From the NCBI GenBank assembly GCA_002419365.1, contig DIGA01000066.1, forward strand, positions 1 through 15,320: a stretch of 15,320 nucleotides of DNA. Reading direction: 5' to 3'. A program made the translations under genes and the position numbers. Within the stretch, counting starts at the first letter, position 1; the number at the start of each line of letters is the position of its first letter. The notes under the pieces are model-generated. The model had not been told where the DNA came from and did no database searches. It saw only the letters and a program-made list of their open reading frames with translations. Positions 1 to 7,014 of the stretch are shown here, in pieces. This stretch comes from Mageeibacillus sp. UBA5734. GTDB taxonomy: Bacteria > Bacillota > Clostridia > Saccharofermentanales > UBA5734.

Positions 1-70
1 CCAGCTGCATGGCCTGGCGACTGACATCCTTTTCTGTCTGGTCCAGCAGCATATAGGCATAGCGAGCCAT
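1..70 (-). CDS. 5' fragment of an unidentified gene (23 codons visible)
   Basis: An ATG at 70 (minus) lies one base past the stop of the HAD phosphatase gene. It is preceded by a GGAGG-like ribosome binding site within the end of that gene, so it looks like the next gene of the same operon. The visible residues begin MARYAYMLLDQTEKDVSRQA and end MQL before the window edge. The spacing of aromatic residues, followed by a D..RQ...L pattern, loosely resembles the N-terminus of serine recombinases (usually Y.RVS...Q....Q...L), but the catalytic Ser position is occupied by L-D. Too little is visible to assign a family, and the resemblance may be chance. The reading frame and start are fairly secure because of the ribosome binding site and operon spacing. 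Confidence 0.6.
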   Translation of the reverse strand, partial: MARYAYMLLDQTEKDVSRQAMQL

Positions 71-71
71 G

Positions 72-731
72 TCATTCCTCCAGAAGCTCGAGTAATTCGT
101 TGGCGTGTTCGATCCAGATGGCCGGATGTGCCTGGCGCAAAGCCTGTTTCGGCATCCGGGTCCAGCCAACCATGACCGGCTGGCAACCGGCACGGACGGC
201 ACATTCCAGATCGTGGATGCTGTCACCCACATAGAGAATCCGGTCCGGGCGAGATAAACGGAGCCGCTTCATCGCTTCATACAAGGGTTCCGGGTTGGGC
301 TTGTGCAGTTTCGTGTCTTCCTTGGTGATGACCAGGCCAAAATACCGGGCCAGATCGAAATCTTCCAAAGTCGGTTGCAACGCACTTAGTCGCTTGCTGG
401 TCACGATTCCCAAGGGAATCCCCGTCTGTTGCAAACGCTCCAGCATGGCTGGCACTTGCCAGAAAACGCCGATCCCGTGGTGCAGGTTCGCGTGGTTGTA
501 TTCGAGATACGATTCCATCAGGACTTTGGCCTGTTCCGGAGGCCAATGGCTGAAGGCCGTTTCGAGCGGGGTCCCGATGCCAGCCAGGATCATCGCCTCA
601 TCGAGTGGATGGCCCAGATGGAGCCGGAAAGCGTACTGGAAGGATTCAAGGATAAATGGAATCGAGTCGATCAGGGTCCCATCGACATCAAACAGGATGG
701 CATCCCATCGGTTGGTTTTATTCGTCATCAT
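72..731 (-). CDS. HAD-superfamily phosphatase, PpaX/phosphoglycolate phosphatase-like
   Basis: This is a 219-residue haloacid dehalogenase-type hydrolase, the usual length for the PpaX/Gph group. Motif I is DVDGT at residues 15-19 (nucleophile Asp15, acid/base Asp17). Motif II is the Thr of GIVTSKR near residue 110, the Lys of motif III precedes PNPEPLYEAM, and motif IV is GDSIHD near residue 168. A helical cap lies between motifs I and II. Family members hydrolyse small phosphates such as phosphoglycolate or pyrophosphate in the cytoplasm; the substrate is not determinable here. Two adjacent ATGs (731 and 728) follow a GGAGGTGA site and either could start translation. The gene overlaps the end of the upstream CorC-type gene by 14 bases, indicating translational coupling. 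The general family call is secure; a specific PpaX role is a guess. Confidence 0.88.
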   Translation of the reverse strand: MMTNKTNRWDAILFDVDGTLIDSIPFILESFQYAFRLHLGHPLDEAMILAGIGTPLETAFSHWPPEQAKVLMESYLEYNHANLHHGIGVFWQVPAMLERLQQTGIPLGIVTSKRLSALQPTLEDFDLARYFGLVITKEDTKLHKPNPEPLYEAMKRLRLSRPDRILYVGDSIHDLECAVRAGCQPVMVGWTRMPKQALRQAHPAIWIEHANELLELLEE

Positions 732-2097
732 CGGTCACCTCCGGTTCTGTTTCTGGCATGACTACGACTTCAATCTTGGCGATCCGCTTGTCATCCATGG
801 CCAGGACTTTGAACTGGAGATTGCCGAATGCAGCTGTTGCCTGTTCTGTTTCATCCGGGATGCGGCCGAGGAGGCTGATGACCAGTCCCGCCAACGTGTC
901 GAAATCCTCATCCGGGAACTCGATGCCCAGCATTTCACCGACTTCGTCGAGTGGTGTCATGCCTTCGATGTGGTAAGTGGTCTCGTCGATACGGGCGATG
1001 TCAGGCTCTTCCTCATCATATTCATCCTGGATATTGCCGACGATCTCCTCGAGCAAGTCTTCGATGGTGATCAGGCCAGCCGTGCCACCATATTCATCAA
1101 TGACAATTGCGATCTGGGCCCGGGATTTCTGCATATCGCGGAAAACGGCATCGGAACTTTTGGATTCGGGGACGAGGTGCGGGGGCCGGATGATCGCACG
1201 CAGGCTGAACGTGTCTTGTGCCTCGGTGGTGTAACGCAAGAGATCCTTGATGTGGAGGATACCGATGATGTTATCGATGCTGTCCTCATACACCGGGATC
1301 CGGGTGTAGCGCTCATTGAGTGCGATATCGATGACCTCCTGGTAAGTGGCATCGACGTCAACCGAAACAATATCCGTCCGGTGGGTCATGATCTCCTTGA
1401 CCGCCATATCGTTGAATTCGAAGATGTTGTCGATCATCTCTTTTTCTTCTTCGTGGATGCTGCCCAGCTCACGCCCGACATCAACCATCATCCGGATTTC
1501 TTCTTCTGTGACGCTGCGGTCCACCCGGTTCGGATCGACCCGCAGCAGGCGCAGGACCAGATTAGTCGAGAGAGTCAGCAACCGGACAAAGGGATACATG
1601 ATCCTGCCCATGGTCGTGATCGTGCCAACGACCGCCTTGGCGAGTTGCTCGGGGTTGTTCTGGGCCAGGCGCTTGGGCACCAACTCGCCCAGGACCAGCG
1701 AGAAATAGGCCAGGATGAAGGTGACGATCACCACACTGGCGGTGTGGATCGCCGGCAGCTCGATCCCGATCAAGGTGTAGAGCCGGCCGGCGAAATTTTC
1801 AGCGGCAAAAGCAGAGGACAAGAAGCCAGCCAGCGTCACACCGACCTGGATCGTGGCCAGGAACCGGCTGGGTTCTGACATCAGGCGATGGATTTTGGCG
1901 GCTGAAGGGTCGCCCTCCTCCGCACGCCGGCGCATTTTGTTGTCATTCAGGGAAATGATGGCAATTTCGGTCGCTGCAAAAAAGGCATTGACCAGGATCA
2001 GGACTGCGACGACAAACAAATCTAGTAAAATCGAGTCATTGCTGCTCACCGGGGCAGCTGCAGTAGTCAGTGAAAACCATAGACTGCTGTCTTCCAC
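718..2097 (-). CDS. CNNM/CorC-type membrane protein (DUF21-CBS-CorC_HlyC), 'hemolysin family'
   Basis: The 459-residue protein has the complete domain order of the CorC/HlyC/YtfL family. A DUF21 membrane domain carries hydrophobic segments at about 24-50, 78-100, 118-143 and 155-186. A paired CBS module spans about 235-365 (IMTHRTDI...RIPVYED and AIVIDEYGGTAGLITIEDLLEEIVG). A C-terminal CorC_HlyC transporter-associated domain begins near YHIEGMTPLDEV, and the tail is acidic. Relatives act in Mg2+ or Co2+ efflux or resistance at the cytoplasmic membrane, and the CBS pair senses nucleotides. The old name hemolysin should not be taken literally. The start is GTG at 2097, with AAGGAG 11 bases upstream on the minus strand. 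It is the first gene of a run continuing into the HAD phosphatase, with which it overlaps. The ion substrate is unknown. Confidence 0.92.
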   Translation of the reverse strand: MEDSSLWFSLTTAAAPVSSNDSILLDLFVVAVLILVNAFFAATEIAIISLNDNKMRRRAEEGDPSAAKIHRLMSEPSRFLATIQVGVTLAGFLSSAFAAENFAGRLYTLIGIELPAIHTASVVIVTFILAYFSLVLGELVPKRLAQNNPEQLAKAVVGTITTMGRIMYPFVRLLTLSTNLVLRLLRVDPNRVDRSVTEEEIRMMVDVGRELGSIHEEEKEMIDNIFEFNDMAVKEIMTHRTDIVSVDVDATYQEVIDIALNERYTRIPVYEDSIDNIIGILHIKDLLRYTTEAQDTFSLRAIIRPPHLVPESKSSDAVFRDMQKSRAQIAIVIDEYGGTAGLITIEDLLEEIVGNIQDEYDEEEPDIARIDETTYHIEGMTPLDEVGEMLGIEFPDEDFDTLAGLVISLLGRIPDETEQATAAFGNLQFKVLAMDDKRIAKIEVVVMPETEPEVTDDDE

Positions 2098-2371
2098 GTT
2101 ATGGGTTACTCCTTACATCAACCGGCAGGGCCTGGGCCTGATCATGCCGGAACGCCTGTCTGGGGGCGATATTTTCCAGGGATTATTGAACTTTCTTATC
2201 ATAACAGGTTTACCGTTGCTCCGCCACCTTCATGGGCCAAGGCGATTCCAGGCGCGAATTCCAGGTGCTGCCAGACCCTTTGTTACGCCTTCGGTCCAGT
2301 TATCCTGTATAATGAGAAATCAAATCACAATCCTGATCCTTTCATGCTCACCTGATAAGGAGATTTTCATC
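2098..2371. other. Divergent intergenic region between the CorC-type gene and the ABC importer
   Basis: This 274-base gap separates divergent genes and holds a clear sigma-A-like -10 for the importer (separate entry). It also carries two ATTCCAGG direct copies at 2245-2252 and 2258-2265 (13-base period), with a third partial copy, TTCCAGG, at 2174-2180. Near the CorC gene there is a weak CCGGCA...TGCCGG inverted repeat (about 2122-2150). I see no T-box, M-box or other riboswitch signature and no convincing ORF. Confidence 0.5.
2308..2313 (+). promoter_or_regulatory. -10 element for the amino acid ABC importer operon
   Basis: A perfect TATAAT at 2308-2313 lies 58 bases before the importer's first ATG. 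No good -35 sits at the usual 16-18 base spacing; the closest TT-rich hexamers are at 19-22 bases. The promoter may therefore be weak or activator-dependent. The call rests on the -10 hexamer and its position. Confidence 0.5.
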
Positions 2372-3187
2372 ATGGACAAAAAATTCGTGCGTTCTCTGGC
2401 CGTTGTCCTCACCCTGACCCTGGTCCTGTTGCTGGCAGCTGCCTGCAAGCCGGCTGAATTCTCCCGCCTGGTGGTAGGCATGGAACTGGCCTATCCGCCG
2501 TTTGAAACCACAGACAGCTCGAACCAGCCGACCGGTATCAGTGTCGACCTGGCCAAGGCGCTTGGTGCAAAGCTCGGCCGTGAAGTCGTGATTGAAAACA
2601 TCGCCTGGTCGGGCCTGATCCCCGCCCTCGAGACCGGCAAGATCGACTTGATCATATCTTCGATGACCATCACCGAAGAACGCCAGAAGACGATTGATTT
2701 TTCCGATCCTTACGCCATGAGCAACCTGGCCCTGCTGATCGGTAACGATTCACCGGTCCAGTCCTATGCGGACCTGGCTCAGCCGGGACGGGTCCTGGCC
2801 GTGAAAAAAGGCTCCACCGGCCATGTCTACGCCGAAAAGAACCTGCCGGCAGATAATTACCGTGTCTTTGACAAGGAAAGCGCCTGCATCCTCGAGGTCG
2901 TCCAAGGCAAGGCGGACGCTTTCACCTATGACCAGCTGACCATCTTCCGCAACTGGCAGGACAATCTCGACAAAACCCGTGTCAACCTGGCTTCATACCA
3001 GGAAAGCCCTGAATATTGGGGCATCGGTATCAAAAAAGGCAATGACAAACTCAAATCCGATGTCAATGCCTTCATCGCCGAATTCCAGAGCTCCGGCGGT
3101 TTCAACAAGCTGGCTGAAACCTACCTGACCGAAGAGCAGAAAACCTTTGCCGACCTCGGTATCCCGTTCTTTTTCGATGTCGCCTGA
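2372..3187 (+). CDS. Polar amino acid ABC transporter substrate-binding lipoprotein (SBP_bac_3 family)
   Basis: This is the extracytoplasmic receptor of an amino acid importer. The start is ATG at 2372, nine bases after AAGGAG; the frame stays open far upstream, but only this start gives a signal peptide. Residues 1-24 form a lipoprotein signal peptide (basic MDKKFVRS, hydrophobic core, AAA-C) with Cys25 as the lipidation site. The mature part is a family 3 solute-binding protein: the VGMELAYPPFE strand begins near 35, SSMTITEERQKTIDFSDPY (96-114) supplies Arg104, which usually holds the ligand carboxylate, GSTG is at 147-150, and Asp187 in DAFTYDQ is the usual amine contact. The length of 271 residues is normal. 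It is followed by overlapping permease and ATPase genes. Which amino acid it binds is not readable. Confidence 0.93.
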   Translation: MDKKFVRSLAVVLTLTLVLLLAAACKPAEFSRLVVGMELAYPPFETTDSSNQPTGISVDLAKALGAKLGREVVIENIAWSGLIPALETGKIDLIISSMTITEERQKTIDFSDPYAMSNLALLIGNDSPVQSYADLAQPGRVLAVKKGSTGHVYAEKNLPADNYRVFDKESACILEVVQGKADAFTYDQLTIFRNWQDNLDKTRVNLASYQESPEYWGIGIKKGNDKLKSDVNAFIAEFQSSGGFNKLAETYLTEEQKTFADLGIPFFFDVA

Positions 3188-3938
3188 GCATCAGCCGTCG
3201 CGCCCGGTCCAAGTCATCCATGCAGCCATCGTAGTCGTGCTGCTTGGTTTGTTCTTCGGCTTTGCGGCCTGGCGGCTCGACCACAACTGGCAATGGGAAC
3301 GGCTCTGGACCTACCGCAACAAGTTCGCTTTCGGATTCCTGGTCACGATCCTGCTCTCTGCGGCGTCCCTCATCGGCAGCCTGTTGCTCGGTGTCCTGGC
3401 AGCCTTTGGCCGGCGCTCCCGGATCCTTTTTGTGCGATATCTCTCCCGGGTCTACATTGAAGCCATTCGTGGCACCCCCCTGCTCGTCCAGACCATCTTT
3501 TTCTTCTACTTCATTGGGACAGCCTACCGGCTGGAAAACCGCTATTGGATGGGTATCCTGATTCTGTCTTTTTTTGCCGGAGCCTATGTCGCCGAGATCA
3601 TCCGTGCCGGTCTGGCTTCGATTCCGACTGCCCAGCTGGAAACGGCACGGTCCCTGTGTTTCACCCCAGCGCAGACCCTGCGCTACATCGTGATCCCCCA
3701 ACTGGCCCGGATCGTCCTGCCTCCTCTGACCGGCCAATTTGCCTCTCTGGTCAAGGATTCATCGATCCTTTCCTTCATTGCAGTCAATGAATTGACCAAA
3801 AACGTCCTCGAGGTGGATGCGCTGACCTTCACGACCTTCGAAAACCTGGCGATCCTGGCCGTACTGTACCTGCTCATCACCTTGCCGATCTCGCTCTTGA
3901 CCCGCAATCTGGAAAGGAAAATGACCTATGCAACTTGA
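3177..3938 (+). CDS. Polar amino acid ABC transporter permease (HisM/GlnP-type)
   Basis: The 253-residue inner-membrane permease has hydrophobic segments at about 12-32, 50-76, 100-116, 124-147, 180-205 and 223-243. It carries the family's EAA loop at about residues 155-174 (ETARSLCFTPAQTLRY then IVIP), which contacts the ATPase. The usual Gly of this motif is Cys161. The IEAIRGTPLLVQ segment is typical of polar amino acid permeases. I chose ATG at 3177, which overlaps the binding-protein gene by 11 bases, the same overlap as between permease and ATPase. An in-frame TTG at 3147 would add ten residues; neither start has a strong ribosome binding site, so coupling to the upstream gene is likely. 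It should dimerise to form the translocation channel. Confidence 0.9.
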   Translation: MSPEHQPSRPVQVIHAAIVVVLLGLFFGFAAWRLDHNWQWERLWTYRNKFAFGFLVTILLSAASLIGSLLLGVLAAFGRRSRILFVRYLSRVYIEAIRGTPLLVQTIFFFYFIGTAYRLENRYWMGILILSFFAGAYVAEIIRAGLASIPTAQLETARSLCFTPAQTLRYIVIPQLARIVLPPLTGQFASLVKDSSILSFIAVNELTKNVLEVDALTFTTFENLAILAVLYLLITLPISLLTRNLERKMTYAT

Positions 3939-4668
3939 AATCCGGGGTCTGACGAAAACCTTTGCCGGCATGCGGGCTTTGGACCATCTCGACCTGAGCA
4001 TTCAAGGCAGCGGTTCCCTGGCTGTGATTGGCCCTTCCGGTGGCGGCAAAACCACCCTGCTGCGTATCCTGGGTGGTCTGGAAACGCCGGATAGCGGGAG
4101 TGTGATCCTGAATGGCCGCGAAATTGACTTCTCTTCGGAAAATGCCCTGATGGCGCATCGACGCCGGGTGGCCGTCGTATTCCAGGCTTACAACTTGTTC
4201 CCGCATCTGACAGCCGAAAACAACCTGGTCCTGCCACTGGTCAAGACGCGGGGTGTCGAGCGCAGTGCAGCGGTTGCCGAATCCCGCGCCCTGCTGGATC
4301 GTTTCGGTCTCTCGGAGCACGCTCACAAGCACCCCAACGAGCTCTCCGGCGGCCAAAAGCAGCGGGTTGCGATCGCCCGGGCACTGGCCCTGAAGCCGGA
4401 AATCCTCTTGTTTGATGAGCCAACCTCGGCCCTGGACCCGGAAATCACGGCAGGTGTTCTCGATGTAATCAATGATTTGCGGCAGGAAAACCGCGACTTG
4501 ATCCTGGTCACGCACGAGATCGGTTTCGCCCGCCATGCCTGCGACCAGGTCGCCTATGTCAGCGAAGGCCAGGTCAAAATCAGTGGTCCGAGCGAGACCA
4601 TTTACAGCCAGTCGGATTCACCCGAGTTCCAGCGCTTCGTCAGCCGGATCATCCACTGGAAGGTGTGA
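3928..4668 (+). CDS. Polar amino acid ABC transporter ATP-binding protein (GlnQ/HisP-type)
   Basis: This is the 246-residue cytoplasmic ATPase of the importer. All nucleotide-binding motifs are intact: Walker A GPSGGGKT at 35-42, Q-loop Gln86 in FQAYNLFPH, signature LSGGQKQR at 139-146, Walker B ILLFDE at 159-164, D-loop SALD and switch His196 in LVTHE. FPHLTAENN and DEPTSALDPE are typical of the polar amino acid uptake group. The start at 3928 is preceded by GGAAAGGAAA and overlaps the permease stop by 11 bases. It is the last gene of the three-gene operon, and a strong terminator follows within about 45 bases of its stop. The operon encodes one permease, so a homodimeric channel is expected. 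Confidence 0.95.
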   Translation: MQLEIRGLTKTFAGMRALDHLDLSIQGSGSLAVIGPSGGGKTTLLRILGGLETPDSGSVILNGREIDFSSENALMAHRRRVAVVFQAYNLFPHLTAENNLVLPLVKTRGVERSAAVAESRALLDRFGLSEHAHKHPNELSGGQKQRVAIARALALKPEILLFDEPTSALDPEITAGVLDVINDLRQENRDLILVTHEIGFARHACDQVAYVSEGQVKISGPSETIYSQSDSPEFQRFVSRIIHWKV

Positions 4669-4711
4669 TCTCCCAAAATCTTGTGCAGACGTTTATGCAG
4701 AAATGGCAGAC

Positions 4712-4746
4712 AAAGAGCCGGCAGGTCGATCCCGCCGGCTCTTTTT
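4712..4746 (+). terminator. Rho-independent terminator of the ABC importer operon, partly bidirectional
   Basis: An 11-bp perfect stem pairs AAAGAGCCGGC (4712-4722) with GCCGGCTCTTT (4734-4744). It has an 11-base loop and ends in TTTTT (4742-4746). On the minus strand the same stem lies just past the EF-G paralogue stop (4773) and is followed by a shorter T-rich stretch. It can therefore serve both convergent genes. Confidence 0.9.
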
Positions 4747-4772
4747 GTTGCACGAGATCATCACGGAAGGAA

Positions 4773-6857
4773 TCAGTCTTCGTCTTCCTCCAGATGCTTC
4801 TTGGCATCGGCAATGACCTTGTCCGCAATGACTTGCGGTGCTTGCTCATAGCGGGCAAATTCGATGCTGTACCAGCCACGGCCACTGGTCATCGACTTGA
4901 GGTCGGTGGCGTACTTGGCCATTTCGGAGGTCGGAACTTCGGCTGTGACGACCTGGATGCCTTCGTCGGGGTCGATGCTGACGATGCGACCGCGGCGCTT
5001 GTTCATGTCGCCCATGATGTCACCAAGATAGTCATCGGGGATGAAGACCTTGACCAGGCTGATCGGCTCGAGCAGCACAGGGGAAGCCTGGGGCAGACCG
5101 GACTTGTAGGCCAGGCGGGCGGCCAGTTTGAATGACATTTCCGACGAGTCGACGTCGTGGTAGGAGCCATCGACCAGGGTCGCCTTGAGGTTGACGACGG
5201 GATAGCCAGCCAGAACACCTTTGGAGATGGCCTCCTGCAGACCCTTTTCAACAGCCGGATGGAAGGATTTCGGCACGGAACCACCAAAAATCTTCTCCTC
5301 AAAGGTCAGCGCTTCAGTCGGGCCGGGTTCGAATTCGATCCAGACATCACCATACTGGCCATGGCCGCCGGACTGTTTCTTGTGCTTGCCCTGGACCTTG
5401 ACCTTTTTGCGAATGGTCTCGCGATAGGGCACACGCGGTTCTTCGAGCGACGATTCGACATGGAATTTTGAACTGAGCTTGGAGCGCAGCACGTCGATCT
5501 GCTGCTCACCCAGGCCGGAAACCACAATCTGGTGCGTTTCCGGGTCGTTGCGTACAGTGAAGACTGGATCTTCGTCCTGCAGCTTGTGCAGGCCGGTCAC
5601 GATCTTGTCTTCCTCGCCTTTGGCCTTGGGCAGGATCGCCATCGACAGGCAGGGAACCGGGAATTTGATCGGTGGTAGCGTGAGCACCATGGACTTGTCA
5701 CACAGGGTGTCATTGGTCGTGGTGACGAGAAGCTTCGTCACCGCACCGATGTCACCGGCATTGATGCTCTCTGTCGGAATTTGCTTTTTACCGACCATCA
5801 GGAAAACGCTGCCGATGCGCTCGTCTTTTTCCTTGGAAGAGTTGTAGACAGTGGCGTTGGCTTTGAAGCTGCCACTGTAGACGCGGAACATTGAAATGCG
5901 CCCGACGAAGGGGTCTGCGATCGTCTTGAAAACAAAAGCAGCCAGTGGGGCTTTTTCGTCGGGTTTGACCACGACAGACTTGCCATCGGCAGTCTCGGCT
6001 TTGACTTCGTCGGCCTCGGCAGCCGTCGGCATGATGTCGATCAAATGGTCCATGGTCGAGCGAATGCCCCAGTTCATCAGGCCGGAACCGACATAAACGG
6101 GATAAACATGGCCGGTCCGTGCAGCGTCGTGCAGGCCATGGTAGAGTTCCTCTTCAGTGAATTTCTCGCCGGCAAAATATTTCTCCATCAGGTGGTCGGC
6201 ACTTTCGGCAACCGCTTCCATCAGGGGTTCTTGCAGTTCGTCGATCATGGACTGCATGTCAACAGGCATGTCGATCTTGATCCGCTCGCCGGTCTTGGGA
6301 TCAAAGGAGTAGGCGACCTGGTCAACTACGTCGACGACGCCTGTCATCTTGCCATCCTTGATGATCGGCCAGGCAAACGGTACGACCCGGTTGCCAAAGC
6401 TGGTCCGCAGGGATTCCAGGGCCTTGCCAAAATCAGCATTGGCTTCGTCCATGCGGCTGACAAAGAAGTAGCAGGGCAGATCTTTCTTGCGGGCCTGGCG
6501 GACGGCCTTCTCAGTCCCGACGGACACGCCATCCTTGGCACTGACCAGGACCAGGACACTGTCTGCGACCCGGAGCGCCTGCATGACTTCACCTACGAAG
6601 TCAAAGTCTCCGGGGGTGTCAAGCAGATTCAGCTTGACGTTCTTCCATTCACAGGTAGCCACGGCGGTGTTGATCGAAATTTTGCGACGGATTTCCTCAG
6701 GATCAAAGTCCAGCACGGTGTTGCCATCGGCTGATTTCCCGAGTCGATCGGTGACCTTCGCGTTGTACAGGACAGCTTCCGCGAAAGCCGTTTTACCAGA
6801 TCCGCCGTGGCCGAGAAGAGCCACATTGCAGATATTCGTTGCTGAGTAGTTTTTCAT
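4773..6857 (-). CDS. Elongation factor G paralogue (EF-G-2/FusA2-type translational GTPase)
   Basis: This is a full-length five-domain EF-G-like protein of 694 residues. The P-loop is GHGGSGKT (16-23), where true EF-G has AHIDAGKT. This, together with FDFVGEV and VSVGTEKA, matches the EF-G-2 subgroup known from Thermus thermophilus and many clostridia rather than canonical FusA. Switch II reads DTPGD (80-84), so the position of the catalytic His of EF-G/EF-Tu is Asp. The G4 motif, usually NKxD, reads SRMD (134-137). Domain IV has the HKKQSGGHGQYGDVW segment, and the C-terminus is acidic (LEEDED). I start at the ATG at 6857, ten bases after a G-rich AGGGGGA site; an in-frame TTG at 6863 would add two residues. 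No S12 or S7 genes are adjacent, another sign that this is not the housekeeping fusA. Its cellular role is unsettled. Confidence 0.9.
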   Translation of the reverse strand: MKNYSATNICNVALLGHGGSGKTAFAEAVLYNAKVTDRLGKSADGNTVLDFDPEEIRRKISINTAVATCEWKNVKLNLLDTPGDFDFVGEVMQALRVADSVLVLVSAKDGVSVGTEKAVRQARKKDLPCYFFVSRMDEANADFGKALESLRTSFGNRVVPFAWPIIKDGKMTGVVDVVDQVAYSFDPKTGERIKIDMPVDMQSMIDELQEPLMEAVAESADHLMEKYFAGEKFTEEELYHGLHDAARTGHVYPVYVGSGLMNWGIRSTMDHLIDIMPTAAEADEVKAETADGKSVVVKPDEKAPLAAFVFKTIADPFVGRISMFRVYSGSFKANATVYNSSKEKDERIGSVFLMVGKKQIPTESINAGDIGAVTKLLVTTTNDTLCDKSMVLTLPPIKFPVPCLSMAILPKAKGEEDKIVTGLHKLQDEDPVFTVRNDPETHQIVVSGLGEQQIDVLRSKLSSKFHVESSLEEPRVPYRETIRKKVKVQGKHKKQSGGHGQYGDVWIEFEPGPTEALTFEEKIFGGSVPKSFHPAVEKGLQEAISKGVLAGYPVVNLKATLVDGSYHDVDSSEMSFKLAARLAYKSGLPQASPVLLEPISLVKVFIPDDYLGDIMGDMNKRRGRIVSIDPDEGIQVVTAEVPTSEMAKYATDLKSMTSGRGWYSIEFARYEQAPQVIADKVIADAKKHLEEDED

Positions 6858-6915
6858 ACTCAATCATTCCCCCTTGCCAATTTCGAAGATCGATGTCGGG
6901 GTCGGACGTCTCACT

Positions 6916-6939
6916 CGGGTGTTTTGTGCAAAACGCCCG
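6916..6939. repeat. 10-bp inverted repeat in the leader of the EF-G paralogue
   Basis: CGGGTGTTTT (6916-6925) and AAAACGCCCG (6930-6939) form a stem around a GTGC loop. Read on the plus strand the one imperfect pair is a U-G wobble. Read on the minus strand, which is the transcribed leader of the EF-G gene, it is a C-A mismatch. The repeat lies between the likely promoter (about 6962-6990) and the start at 6857. It could be an RNA hairpin or an operator; nothing identifies a regulator. Confidence 0.45.
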
Positions 6940-6961
6940 GCCGGCAGGCACCGTCCTCGTC

Positions 6962-6990
6962 ATTATACTATGCGAATTGGCCAACTTGAA
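6962..6990 (-). promoter_or_regulatory. Likely promoter of the EF-G paralogue
   Basis: On the minus strand, TATAAT (6962-6967) is preceded at 17 bases by TTCAAG (6985-6990), a weak -35. The predicted start of transcription would leave an untranslated leader of about 100 bases containing the inverted repeat at 6916-6939. The upstream dusB gene ends at 7015, so the promoter is in the gap between the two genes. Confidence 0.55.
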
Positions 6991-7014
6991 GGGGCAATTT
7001 TCAACGTAGATCAG

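Noticed and set aside
295..1878. Long plus-strand open frame opposite the HAD and CorC-type genes
   Set aside because: It runs antisense to two genes with clear family motifs, has a low-complexity Asp/Gly/Arg-rich translation and no ribosome binding site. It is a by-product of codon bias.
2098..2371. Riboswitch (T-box for the importer, or M-box for the CorC-type gene)
   Set aside because: No T-box sequence or specifier stem is visible before the importer, and the leader on the CorC side lacks a recognisable M-box core or terminator.
3877..4536. Minus-strand 219-codon open frame within the ABC ATPase gene
   Set aside because: It lies opposite intact Walker A and signature motifs and has no family features of its own.
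6045..6734. Plus-strand 229-codon open frame within the EF-G paralogue
   Set aside because: It is antisense to conserved GTPase domain sequence, with no ribosome binding site and no recognisable domain.
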